DNA of 49,553 nucleotides. Source: Eubacteriales bacterium (lineage in GTDB: Bacteria; Bacillota; Clostridia; Lachnospirales; Lachnospiraceae). The stretch spans positions 1 through 49,553 of the forward strand of contig JAUNOY010000022.1 in assembly GCA_030536995.1 (NCBI GenBank), in the 5' to 3' direction. How positions within the stretch are numbered: position 1 is the stretch's first letter; each line of letters opens with the position of its first letter. This document shows, piece by piece, positions 1 to 7,395 of this stretch. The notes beneath the pieces are model-generated. The model made no database searches and had not been told where the DNA came from. It saw only the letters and a list, made by a program, of their open reading frames with translations. The position numbers and the translations under genes were made by a program.

Positions 1-42
1 TGTATGGAGCTGACTGTTACTAATAGGTCGAGGGCTTGACCA
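1..42 (+). rRNA. 23S ribosomal RNA, 3' end (partial)
   Basis: The first about 42 bases match the conserved 3' end of bacterial 23S rRNA (ACTAATAGGTCGAGGGCTTG). The gene runs off the left edge of the window. Only 67 bases separate it from the next tRNA, so no 5S rRNA follows directly. The exact mature 3' end is approximate. Confidence 0.9.
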
Positions 43-109
43 AGAAGCAAGGTTAGAAAGAATTCTCAAGGATGTTGCATGTATGTAGTTTTAAAGGTAT
101 AACCTTTAT

Positions 110-182
110 TCCTCCTTAGCTCAGTCGGTAGAGCATGCGGCTGTTAACCGCAGTGTCGTTGGTTCGAGTCCAACAGGGGGAG
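110..182 (+). tRNA. tRNA-Asn (GTT)
   Basis: A full cloverleaf can be folded. The 7-bp acceptor pairs TCCTCCT with AGGGGGA (one G-T pair), the D-arm contains AGCTCAGTCGGTAGAGC, the anticodon loop is CTGTTAA, and the T-arm contains GGTTCGAGTCC. The discriminator base is G and no CCA is encoded. It is the first of three tRNAs behind the rRNA operon. Confidence 0.96.
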
Positions 183-229
183 TTCGGAAAGTTAACGTTT
201 AAGCGTGAAGTCCGATATAAGTAATACCA

Positions 230-301
230 GGCTCCATGGTCAAGCGGTTAAGACACCGCCCTTTCACGGCGGTAACAGGGGTTCAAATCCCCTTGGAGTC
301 A
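230..301 (+). tRNA. tRNA-Glu (TTC)
   Basis: The cloverleaf has acceptor GGCTCCA/TGGAGTC, anticodon loop CTTTCAC with anticodon TTC, and T-loop GTTCAAATC. The discriminator is A. The 3' CCA is not encoded (the next bases are CTTG). It lies 47 bases after tRNA-Asn in the same cluster. Confidence 0.96.
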
Positions 302-330
302 CTTGCAGAAATGCAAATATAATTAAATAT

Positions 331-401
331 GGTGCCATAGCCAAGTGGTAAGGCAAAGGTCTGCAACACCTCTATCCCCGGTTCAAATCCGGGTGGCACC
401 T
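331..401 (+). tRNA. tRNA-Cys (GCA)
   Basis: The cloverleaf has acceptor GGTGCCA/TGGCACC and anticodon loop CTGCAAC with anticodon GCA. It is 71 nt long and lacks an encoded CCA. It is the last gene of the rRNA-tRNA cluster; a strong terminator starts 4 bases downstream. Confidence 0.96.
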
Positions 402-404
402 CTT

Positions 405-439
405 AAAACCCTCGAAAATATAATTTTCGAGGGTTTTTT
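405..439 (+). terminator. Terminator of the rRNA/tRNA operon
   Basis: A 15-bp stem pairs AAAACCCTCGAAAAT with ATTTTCGAGGGTTTT around a 3-nt loop, and ends in a run of six T. It sits directly behind tRNA-Cys and closes the rRNA/tRNA transcription unit. Confidence 0.92.
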
Positions 440-479
440 GTTTATGGACTTTAGTCTGTTGAGGCCATTGGAGTTTTTC

Positions 480-722
480 GGCTCTATGTCAAGTTTTGGG
501 GCGGGATTCTTAGGAATCCCGCTCTATTATTGCGTTTGGAGCCTTTTTACGTTTTTAAGTATTATACAGAAGCATCAGATCACATGCCTTTTTGTTTTCC
601 TCTTTCAGCTTATGATATCTTGTCAGGAGAAGCTTATGGCTACGCTTATAATATTTGCGCATGATAACGATCATGGTTTTCTGCAGACGTTTGCGGACAG
701 TTTCCATAGCCCAGGTGATTTA
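480..722 (-). pseudogene. Decayed ISL3-type transposase end (IS remnant)
   Basis: Read on the minus strand, 555-722 encodes WAMETVRKRLQKTM, then MRKYYKRSHKLLLTRYHKL, then KEENKKACDLMLLYN and a stop at 555-557. This resembles the C-terminal half of ISL3-family transposases, where a W-A-(F/M)-E-x-V-R-K segment follows the catalytic region. There is no start codon, and the reading frame breaks just upstream, near 722. Outside the coding part lie a perfect 9-bp hairpin (501-522, loop TTAG) and a possible element end at 480-501 beginning GGCTCTATG. The other end, the catalytic DDE residues and a target duplication are absent, so this is a dead fragment. The family call is from remembered motifs. 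Apart from this remnant, 440-800 holds nothing I can support as a gene. Confidence 0.6.
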
Positions 723-793
723 CTCTGAGCCGCTGAGAGCGGTCTATTTTCCATATAAGTCGTAACAATAATCGTGAATTATAGCTATGGTGA

Positions 794-847
794 AAGAAAA
801 ATCCCCTTCATCAGGATGTATTAAAAAGATACTATACTCTGATGAAG
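794..847 (-). terminator. Terminator of the SGNH-DUF4358-MBOAT-DHHW operon
   Basis: On the minus strand a 9-bp stem CTTCATCAG/CTGATGAAG (847-839 with 814-806) has a short inner GTAT/ATAC pairing. It is followed by GGGG and then ATTTTTCTTTC. It lies just beyond the last stop codon of the minus-strand operon. Confidence 0.75.
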
Positions 848-863
848 AGGATAAAATAGAAAT

Positions 864-2042
864 TTAAGCATCAGCCTTTGGAGCTTCCTCTGGGGTAAGG
901 GCAAGCTCCAAGGAGGTATCTGCGAAGAAGGTATTGGCATTATACAGATAAAGCACTTCCTGGATACCTTCTACCTGAATCAGTTCTTCCAGATTGCCGT
1001 AGTAATAACGGGGATCGACCATGATGATTGTACGGTAATGTGGGGCGAGGAAAGGAACAAGGCAGTTTGCATAGGAATCCTTTAATATAAGCAAGGTACG
1101 ATTTTCTTCAATAGGGGTGTTAATTTTTACCTGTGCATAATTGCCGCCAAAAAACAGAGCGTATTTATCGCGGGTTTCCAGTTTTGAAGTGTCGTAAAAG
1201 CTTGCAGATTTTCGTTGCTCATCTACATAATTTACAATCGATGGAACAGTATCGCCCTTTTGGAAGAATACGTCAATCTGATCGGTTTCTCCGGAGCGGA
1301 AACCGCTTTTTGCGGAAAGAGTTCCTTTAAAGTCTTTGGTTACAGGAGCCTGCTCGAAAGAGATGGTTCCTGTGTTGATTCCCATAGCTTCTGCGGCTGT
1401 TAGATATGCATAATAAGCGCCTTCGGTGGTCCAGTGATGATCAGTTTTATAATAAATGTTGTCGTTTTTGTGATTGTTTAAAGTATCGCGGATATCAATA
1501 AAAGTTACTCCGGCAGATTCAAGTGAGGCTTTCATTGCATCCAGATAAGGGTTCTGATCTGCAGCTGGCGCAAAGGCAGGAAGCTTATCTGATAAAATAT
1601 TTACAGAGTTTGGAGCAATCAGAGCATACTGTTTCAGAGCAGGATGTTTCTGAGCAAAATTTATCATTGCGCCTGCTGTGGCGTTCAGCTGTTCCTGAGA
1701 GGGAGGTTGGAAGCTTTCCATCAGGTAGCCGTCTTTTCCGAGATAAACCCCGTTTCCTTCGCTTTTGCCTAAGAGCCGGTCTGTGCCGGCTTTTAGGCTG
1801 ACCCAGAAATCACGGAAGAGAAACTGATCGTTTACATAGGTTTCATATTTTTGTTCAAACCGTCCGGAAGCAATCTGAGAGAGTTGAACCGATGGTCTGG
1901 AAGCAAGGACACGGTTTTCTTTTTCAGAAAAATTCCGATTGGGAAGCAGAATGTTTGCAACCAGAATAACCAGAAGAATCAGGAAAAAGAGAAGTCCCAT
2001 TGTGTGGAAAAAATATTTGTAATTTCGTTTGTTTTTTCTCAT
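864..2042 (-). CDS. DHHW / AlgJ-like SGNH-fold protein (putative glycan O-acetyltransferase component)
   Basis: The 392-residue product has one N-terminal membrane anchor (about residues 10-33, rich in L/I/V) and an extracellular domain. TDHHW at about 200-204 is the signature of the DHHW/AlgX-AlgJ group, whose Asp-His pair belongs to an SGNH-type acyl-transfer site. In alginate and related systems such proteins act outside the cell with an MBOAT partner to acetylate polysaccharide. The MBOAT gene lies 11 bases upstream in the same operon, which supports that role; the glycan is unknown. I chose ATG 2042 rather than ATG 2048 because the AAAAGG ribosome binding site is 7 bases from the former and almost touches the latter. 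Role inferred; family call firm. Confidence 0.85.
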   Translation of the reverse strand: MRKNKRNYKYFFHTMGLLFFLILLVILVANILLPNRNFSEKENRVLASRPSVQLSQIASGRFEQKYETYVNDQFLFRDFWVSLKAGTDRLLGKSEGNGVYLGKDGYLMESFQPPSQEQLNATAGAMINFAQKHPALKQYALIAPNSVNILSDKLPAFAPAADQNPYLDAMKASLESAGVTFIDIRDTLNNHKNDNIYYKTDHHWTTEGAYYAYLTAAEAMGINTGTISFEQAPVTKDFKGTLSAKSGFRSGETDQIDVFFQKGDTVPSIVNYVDEQRKSASFYDTSKLETRDKYALFFGGNYAQVKINTPIEENRTLLILKDSYANCLVPFLAPHYRTIIMVDPRYYYGNLEELIQVEGIQEVLYLYNANTFFADTSLELALTPEEAPKADA

Positions 2043-2053
2043 AGTCATACCTT

Positions 2054-3439
2054 TTAAAACTTCAAATATAAGAATGGAGTGTAGGAGTTATAAACCATAA
2101 AGGCAATACTGAGTGCCAGAAGGATAAAGTTTATTGCAATGGCAGCCCTCGGTCGTTTCTGAAGAAGGCGCCGGAAACGTTGATAAAGTCCCGGACGGCA
2201 GGCAAGAATGCTGATAATAAACAGAATAAGACCGGAGCGCAGATAATAGAAAGCTGCGGTGTCTGCAAAGCCGGAAGCGCTGATTCCGAACATGGTTCCC
2301 AGATAATTGCCAAGTGCAGAAAAATTTGTCTGACTGAAAAATACCCAACCAATCATAACTGCCAGCATTGTGTATATCTGACAAACAAAAGCCGGAAGTC
2401 TGGGAAGAAATCTGTTCAGAACATATTTCTCAAGAAGCAGAAAAAGACCATAGTAAAGTCCCCATAGTACAAAATTCCAGCTTGCTCCGTGCCATAAACC
2501 GGTAAGTGACCAGACAATAAGGATATTGCGGATGTGCTTGACTGGTGAGACACGATTACCTCCGAGAGGAATATAAATATAATCGCGGAACCAGCTTCCA
2601 AGAGAAATATGCCATCTTCTCCAGAATTCAGAAACACTGGTGGAAATATAAGGATAGTCAAAGTTTTTCTTAAAATCAAATCCCAGCATTTTTCCAAGAC
2701 CGATAGCCATATCTGAATAGCCGCTGAAATCAAAATAAATCTGCATGGTAAATACGAAAATGCCAATCCATGAAGTAAGGACGGACATACTTCCAGCAGA
2801 AGAAATATCTGCAAACATACCTGCAAGATTATCGGCCAGAAGTACTTTTTTTGCAAGACCTTTAATAAAGAGTTCTGCGCCTATACCTAATTTTGTGATG
2901 CTTAACGGGCGGTGTTCGAGCTGTTCCTCAATATCGGCATAGCGGACAATAGGACCGGCTGCCATGTGGGGAAACATGGTACTGTATACAGAGAAAGTAA
3001 GGAAATTACGCTGTGAAGCAATTTTTCCCATATATACGTCAAAAATATAGGACAGATTTTTAAAGGTATAGAAGGAAAGTCCTATTGGCAGGGAAAGTTC
3101 CGGATGAGGAATTGTGATGCCAATCACACTTCCAAGGGAATCCAGAAGAAAACCGTAATATTTAAAAAATACAAGAATGACAAGATTTATCGCGATGGTG
3201 AAAATAAGATTTCCTTTTCGGGACTTTTCAGAATCGGGATTGTCAAGTTCCATTGCCATGTAGTAGTTGAACACGCTGGAAAACAGCATGAGGATTACAT
3301 AAACAGGTTCGCCCCATGCATAGAAAATCAGGCTCCCCAGAACAAGGGCAATATTTCTAAGCTTTCCGGGAAGCAGATAATAAATCAGCATAAAAACCGG
3401 AAGAAAACAAAAGATAAAAAAGATACTGCTGAATACCAT
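2054..3439 (-). CDS. MBOAT family O-acyltransferase (AlgI/DltB-like)
   Basis: The 461-residue polytopic membrane protein has about ten hydrophobic segments. The MBOAT hallmarks are present: the RRWHISLGSWFRDYIYIPLGG block in the middle and LTGLWHGASWNF, where the invariant His (about residue 317) is the presumed catalytic or channel residue. AlgI, DltB and PatA-type members pass acyl groups from the cytoplasm across the membrane onto extracellular polymers. It is flanked in one operon by DUF4358 (22 bases upstream) and the DHHW protein, a typical transmembrane-transfer and extracellular-transferase pairing. No dltA/dltC genes are nearby, so D-alanylation is unlikely and O-acetylation of a surface glycan or exopolysaccharide is the better inference. 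Confidence 0.92.
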   Translation of the reverse strand: MVFSSIFFIFCFLPVFMLIYYLLPGKLRNIALVLGSLIFYAWGEPVYVILMLFSSVFNYYMAMELDNPDSEKSRKGNLIFTIAINLVILVFFKYYGFLLDSLGSVIGITIPHPELSLPIGLSFYTFKNLSYIFDVYMGKIASQRNFLTFSVYSTMFPHMAAGPIVRYADIEEQLEHRPLSITKLGIGAELFIKGLAKKVLLADNLAGMFADISSAGSMSVLTSWIGIFVFTMQIYFDFSGYSDMAIGLGKMLGFDFKKNFDYPYISTSVSEFWRRWHISLGSWFRDYIYIPLGGNRVSPVKHIRNILIVWSLTGLWHGASWNFVLWGLYYGLFLLLEKYVLNRFLPRLPAFVCQIYTMLAVMIGWVFFSQTNFSALGNYLGTMFGISASGFADTAAFYYLRSGLILFIISILACRPGLYQRFRRLLQKRPRAAIAINFILLALSIAFMVYNSYTPFLYLKF

Positions 3440-3460
3440 AATTTTTTCTCCAATCTGGGA

Positions 3461-3937
3461 TTATATAAGGGCAAGAAAACTGGAACGAAGCTCAGAGGCG
3501 TTTGAGCCGCAGATATAATAAACATAGTTTCCCTTTTTCTCTACGACTGCACTGTTGAGAAGTGCCATCTGGTCAGTTCCGTAACCTTCAAAAATTTTCT
3601 TCTGGGCATCAAGGTGGCTCTGGGCGTTTTCGAGGAGTGCTGTCGCCTGAGTTTTATTCAGAGCTTTCGCGATGAAAATTTCGTCAACAGACATGGGAGA
3701 TTCTGCCTTGTAGAAAAGGTAACCGTCCATACTGCTTTCATCGACCTGGTAATAGCGTTTCAGATCGGTACGTCCGCGTTTCTTGAGAACGGAAATGGAG
3801 GTGTCTGCTACCATTTCTGCTGAAATCTTGTCCATGGGAACATCTTTTGCGCTGTCTGAAGTATAGAGGAGAATCAGATATATACTCAGAAAGAGCACCA
3901 TAGTTGTTTTGATGATTAGGGATTTATTTATTTTCAT
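3461..3937 (-). CDS. DUF4358 domain lipo-/membrane-anchored protein
   Basis: The 158-residue product has an N-terminal hydrophobic segment (about residues 7-26), then a domain with DKISAEMVADTS, YYQVDESSMDGYLFYKA and MSVDEIFIAK, matching DUF4358 as I remember it. Function is unknown. DUF4358 genes commonly sit next to MBOAT and SGNH genes in Lachnospiraceae, which suggests an extracellular accessory role in acylation. Only one base separates it from the SGNH gene upstream, and 21 bases separate it from the MBOAT gene, so it is co-transcribed. I see no catalytic motif and would not assign an activity. Confidence 0.8.
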   Translation of the reverse strand: MKINKSLIIKTTMVLFLSIYLILLYTSDSAKDVPMDKISAEMVADTSISVLKKRGRTDLKRYYQVDESSMDGYLFYKAESPMSVDEIFIAKALNKTQATALLENAQSHLDAQKKIFEGYGTDQMALLNSAVVEKKGNYVYYICGSNASELRSSFLALI

Positions 3938-3938
3938 G

Positions 3939-4733
3939 TTATAATCCTGCCGTTTCCGCCATATAGGTCAGCCATTTCGGGTAAAAATCCCGTATTACAT
4001 GCTCACCGTCTGGCTCATACATAGATTCATTGCCATCCACAATAAAAGAATTGTCAATGTAAGTGCATCCCGTTTCCTGACAAAATGCCTGAAGAGCTTC
4101 ATTATATTTCGGGTAATATCCAAGCGCCGGTACAGAATCAATGGTAGACTGCAGGATTGGCAGGATTCCATTGATATAAATGGGAGAATCAGGGAGAGCA
4201 TCTTTGAGCTTCTGCACCTGTATGCGGTAAGCATCAATAAAGGCATCAGAATCATCAATATATGTTTCAAGGTCATTGGAGCCAAAGGCCATAAAAATTA
4301 CAGAGGGTTGAAGACCTATGGCTGTTTCGATCTGCTCGTCCGCGGCAGCGATGCTTAAGCCTCTCTTGCTTACGACTACATCGGTGTCCAGAAAACCGTA
4401 TTCCCAGATAGATTCCGTAATGGAATCTCCGATGATGACAGTACCCTGAAATGCCTGCTTGATAGCAACGTCATCAAGTACAGAGCTTCCGTCTGCAATA
4501 CCTTCCTGACTGGCTGTCTCTGCAGCTGACTTTTCCTTGTTTTTCAGATCGCGGAGCATTTTCTCTGTCTGGGATATGTCAGAAGATGCCAGAGCTTCCA
4601 GACGGGCGACATTATCTGTACAGGTCTGATCCGGCTTAGGAGAGCGAGTGACAAAGAATGCAATTGTCCCTGCTGCAATCAGACCGACAGGAACTGCAAA
4701 TAGTAAAAACTTTGTATTATGTGTTTTTCTCAA
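3939..4733 (-). CDS. SGNH/GDSL-family hydrolase or acyltransferase, membrane-anchored
   Basis: The 264-residue product has an N-terminal membrane anchor (about residues 9-28), a coiled-coil-prone stretch rich in K/E (about 45-75) and an SGNH domain. The block I motif is IIGDSITES with nucleophile Ser104, block III is FGSNDLE, and the C-terminal DGEH gives Asp242 and His245, the normal D-x-x-H spacing. Members are esterases or acyltransferases outside the cell. As first gene of the operon with MBOAT and DHHW partners it could add or remove acetyl groups on the same glycan. The start is TTG at 4733: AAGGA lies six bases upstream and no better ATG fits. A promoter is visible at 4790-4817. Confidence 0.88.
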   Translation of the reverse strand: MRKTHNTKFLLFAVPVGLIAAGTIAFFVTRSPKPDQTCTDNVARLEALASSDISQTEKMLRDLKNKEKSAAETASQEGIADGSSVLDDVAIKQAFQGTVIIGDSITESIWEYGFLDTDVVVSKRGLSIAAADEQIETAIGLQPSVIFMAFGSNDLETYIDDSDAFIDAYRIQVQKLKDALPDSPIYINGILPILQSTIDSVPALGYYPKYNEALQAFCQETGCTYIDNSFIVDGNESMYEPDGEHVIRDFYPKWLTYMAETAGL

Positions 4734-4789
4734 TACTTATCCTTCCCGCAGGTGACAAAAAAACCTGCAATTTGACATACTTCTTATCC

Positions 4790-4817
4790 ATTATAATACG
4801 ATTAAAAAAAACTGCAA
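4790..4817 (-). promoter_or_regulatory. SigA-type promoter of the acylation operon
   Basis: On the minus strand TTGCAG (4817-4812) and TATAAT (4795-4790) are separated by 16 bases, upstream of the TTG start of the SGNH gene. On the plus strand of the same gap TTGACA (4772-4777) and TATAAT (4792-4797) are only 14 bases apart, so a plus-strand promoter for the DUF308 gene is less certain. Confidence 0.6.
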
Positions 4818-4866
4818 CATAAAATAGGAAGAAACAGGTAACAAAAATATAGACGAAGGAGGGAAA

Positions 4867-5763
4867 ATGGCGTATACTGTGAGCAAAAGGAGAGGAGGCA
4901 GTAAATTGGGAAAAAAGATATCAGATTTTTTGAAAAGTGAGATTATTTTAGCAGTGTTTTATATGGTGTTCGGACTGTGCCTGATACTGATTCCGGAGCA
5001 AACAATACATATAATCTGTAAGATTATATTTGGAGTGGTGATGATAGGAGTCGGGATTTATCATATCTGGATTTACGCAGGGGAGAAGGAGAAAGCTACG
5101 ATCCTTGATTTGTTTACCGGTGTAATCGTACTGGTACTTGGCGGTTTTCTGTTTTTTACACCGCAGATTATAGTAAAGATTCTTCCATATCTTCTCGGAG
5201 CCTTCGTTTTGGTAGATAATATCTGGATGCTGAAAGGATCCTGGAAACTGAAGAAGATTGGAAACTCAAACTGGAAAGTGCTGCTGATTGGAAGTGCATG
5301 TTTTGCAGCGCTTGGAATTATCATTATGGTATATCCGTTTGCAAAAATTACAGATACTGTTTTTTTGGCAGGCTGTGTGTTGATGGCTGACGGACTTGGA
5401 GATATGGTCTTTCTGTATCTTCTGAAGAGTGGAATGAAAAAAGGAAACAGTTTGTCTGAAAATGGCAGTGACGGAACTCTGAAAGGAGACATAGAGTCAA
5501 AAGAAAAGAAGAAATTTAAAGATCTGTTTGACAGAGCAAAGAAAGAAGATGTAACGGTAGATTCTGAGACTGACGAGGGTGAAAATGAGGAAGAGCTTGA
5601 AAATGAAGTTATCATAAATGGCCGCTGGAAATCCGCACCGGAAGAGGTTTCTGAAACAGAGCAGGACTCCGAAACAGAGGAAGTTTTACCAAAGGATGAG
5701 GAGGTTGCGGTTGGAAAAAGTGAAGAAGAGCAAGAGGAGGTTCTGGAGGAGTGGAAAGACTGA
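4867..5763 (+). CDS. DUF308 (HdeD-like) membrane protein with long acidic tail
   Basis: The 298-residue product has six predicted membrane segments between about residues 25 and 190, arranged as repeated hydrophobic pairs with GLCLILIPEQT- and FFTPQI-type loops, as in the DUF308/HdeD family. HdeD is linked to acid resistance in enterobacteria; the function in Firmicutes is not established. After the last segment comes about 100 residues of cytoplasmic tail, very rich in Glu, Asp and Lys (for example EEELENE and SEEEQEEVLEEW) and probably disordered. GAAGGAGGG lies six bases before the ATG. The arginase-fold gene follows after 21 bases, and lgt follows that, so the three probably form one transcript. 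Confidence 0.8.
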   Translation: MAYTVSKRRGGSKLGKKISDFLKSEIILAVFYMVFGLCLILIPEQTIHIICKIIFGVVMIGVGIYHIWIYAGEKEKATILDLFTGVIVLVLGGFLFFTPQIIVKILPYLLGAFVLVDNIWMLKGSWKLKKIGNSNWKVLLIGSACFAALGIIIMVYPFAKITDTVFLAGCVLMADGLGDMVFLYLLKSGMKKGNSLSENGSDGTLKGDIESKEKKKFKDLFDRAKKEDVTVDSETDEGENEEELENEVIINGRWKSAPEEVSETEQDSETEEVLPKDEEVAVGKSEEEQEEVLEEWKD

Positions 5764-5784
5764 ACCCCGGATCAGATAGAAGTT

Positions 5785-6549
5785 ATGTCAGGTAAAAATA
5801 AAATAACAGTAATGAACTTTTCTGGGATTTACAGGAAGGAACAGTTCAGTGAGGAAACAGACTGGTTAGATGTCTCAGATATTCCCGGAACAAATTGTTA
5901 TTGTGATGAGGAGGCATTTGACGAGATTCTCAAACGTATTGCAGAATTTTCGACGGAAGGGATTCACTTTATTGATTCCGGAAACTATCATTATATGAGC
6001 CGAATCTGGCTGGAAAAAATAGCAGAGCCTGTGACACTGGTTGTTTTTGATAATCACACGGATATGCAGCCTCCGGCGTTCGGCGGGCTTTTATCCTGCG
6101 GGGGATGGATAGAAGCTGCGCTTACGGAGATTCCCCTGCTTCAGAGAGTTATTCTAATCGGTCCTGACGAGGAGGCTTTTTTTCAGGCGGAGCCGGAGCT
6201 TAGGGAAAGGACAGATTTTCTTTCAAGAGAGAGGCTTAGAGCAATGACTGGAGAGCAGAGAGAGGAATTTCTTGAGGAAAAGATAAAAGAGAGCAGCGGA
6301 GCACTTTATATCTCGGTAGATAAGGACATTCTCTGTCCGGGAGAGGCAGACACATCCTGGAGTCAGGGAGATTTGACGCTTTCGGAGCTTCTGGAAATGC
6401 TGCAGACGGTTCTTAAGTGTGGAGAAGCCTTAGGGAAAGAGATTGTCGGTGTGGATATCTGCGGAGAAAGCGAATCCAGTGATAACAGGGAAGAAAATAT
6501 TAAGGCGAACAGAGCACTTATAAAGTGTCTGAATGAGACGAAATATTAA
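5785..6549 (+). CDS. Arginase/ureohydrolase-fold protein
   Basis: The 254-residue product carries the metal-binding motifs of the ureohydrolase fold in order. GNYHY (residues 66-70, His69) stands in place of the usual GGDHS, DNHTD (89-93) in place of DAHxD, and SVDKD (177-181, Asp179 and Asp181). All six expected metal ligands can be assigned, so an active dinuclear Mn site is likely. The substrate is not predictable: the first motif is atypical and the protein is shorter than arginase or agmatinase (about 300 residues). No arginine or polyamine genes are adjacent. The gene sits between a DUF308 protein and lgt with short gaps (21 and 15 bases). Confidence 0.78.
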   Translation: MSGKNKITVMNFSGIYRKEQFSEETDWLDVSDIPGTNCYCDEEAFDEILKRIAEFSTEGIHFIDSGNYHYMSRIWLEKIAEPVTLVVFDNHTDMQPPAFGGLLSCGGWIEAALTEIPLLQRVILIGPDEEAFFQAEPELRERTDFLSRERLRAMTGEQREEFLEEKIKESSGALYISVDKDILCPGEADTSWSQGDLTLSELLEMLQTVLKCGEALGKEIVGVDICGESESSDNREENIKANRALIKCLNETKY

Positions 6550-6564
6550 ACAGGATGGAATTAT

Positions 6565-7335
6565 ATGAAAAATGAGTTATTTACAATAGGGCCTTTTACC
6601 ATATACGGGTATGGGCTTATGATTGCGCTGGGTATTCTGGCTGCCTATGTGACGGTAGAATACAGGGCAAAGAAGCTCAGACTTGCGAGCGATCATATTT
6701 TTTATCTGGTAATCTGGTGTGTGCTGGGCGGTTTCCTCTGCTCCAAGCTTTTATTCTGGATTACAGAATGGAAACAGTTTATAGAAAATCCCATGTTTTT
6801 TATCAGGACACTGGGAGATGGATTCGTAGTGTTTGGAGGAATCATCGGAGGAATCCTTTTCGGGTATCTTTATTGCAGAAAGACTGGGCTTGATTTCTGG
6901 GAGTATTTTGACCTGGTGATTCCTTCTGTGGCATTGGCTCAGGGATTCGGTCGTATTGGCTGTTTTCTTGCAGGATGCTGCTACGGAAAGGAGACGCAGT
7001 GCGCGCTTTCTGTTACCTTTCAGGACTCCGGATTTGCGCCAAATGGAGTGCCTCTGATTCCGACGCAGATTTACTCCAGTATTCTTGATTTTCTGCACTT
7101 TTTTGTACTTCTGTACATTGCCCGACACAGGAAGGCAAAAGGAGAGGTGGCGGCATGTTACCTGATTTTTTACAGTATGGGACGTTTTATTCTGGAGTTC
7201 TTCCGCGGCGATATTGCCAGAGGCAGCGTGGGAATTCTGTCCACCTCCCAGTTTATCGGTATTTTTACTGGTCTGGCAGGAATAGCTCTGCTGATATTTG
7301 TCCGGAGAAGGAATAAAGAGCAGGGCTGTCTTTGA
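6565..7335 (+). CDS. lgt: Prolipoprotein diacylglyceryl transferase
   Basis: This enzyme moves diacylglycerol from phosphatidylglycerol to the lipobox Cys of prolipoproteins in the membrane. The 256-residue product has about seven membrane segments. The N-terminal FTIYGYGLMIALGILAAY and the Lgt signature FGRIGCFLAGCCYGKE (near residues 130-145, including the essential Arg and Gly residues) are clear, as is the C-terminal FYSMGRFILEFFRGD segment. Length and order match the family. It is the last of three closely spaced genes; the next gene (subtilase) appears to have its own sporulation-type promoter. Confidence 0.97.
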   Translation: MKNELFTIGPFTIYGYGLMIALGILAAYVTVEYRAKKLRLASDHIFYLVIWCVLGGFLCSKLLFWITEWKQFIENPMFFIRTLGDGFVVFGGIIGGILFGYLYCRKTGLDFWEYFDLVIPSVALAQGFGRIGCFLAGCCYGKETQCALSVTFQDSGFAPNGVPLIPTQIYSSILDFLHFFVLLYIARHRKAKGEVAACYLIFYSMGRFILEFFRGDIARGSVGILSTSQFIGIFTGLAGIALLIFVRRRNKEQGCL

Positions 7336-7345
7336 AAGAATAAAT

Positions 7346-7373
7346 GCATATTTTGGGCATAGGCTGATACAAA
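7346..7373 (+). promoter_or_regulatory. SigE-like (mother-cell) promoter of the subtilase gene
   Basis: GCATATT (7346-7352) is a perfect match to the SigE -35 consensus K-M-ATATT. After 13 bases GATACAAA (7366-7373) matches the -10 consensus CATACAAT at six of eight positions. It lies 22 bases before the start codon of a Csp-like protease, the kind of gene expected under SigE. Predicted from consensus only. Confidence 0.5.
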
Positions 7374-7395
7374 GAGAGTTTGTGAGGTACAGCCT

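Noticed and set aside
42-110. 5S rRNA behind 23S
   Set aside because: The gap is too short and shows none of the 5S sequence.
345-728. 127-codon plus-strand frame over tRNA-Cys and its terminator
   Set aside because: It starts inside a tRNA and runs through a terminator; the real signal in this stretch is the minus-strand transposase remnant.
4772-4797. Plus-strand promoter TTGACA/TATAAT before the DUF308 gene
   Set aside because: The spacer is 14 bases, too short for a normal SigA promoter; kept only as a remark.
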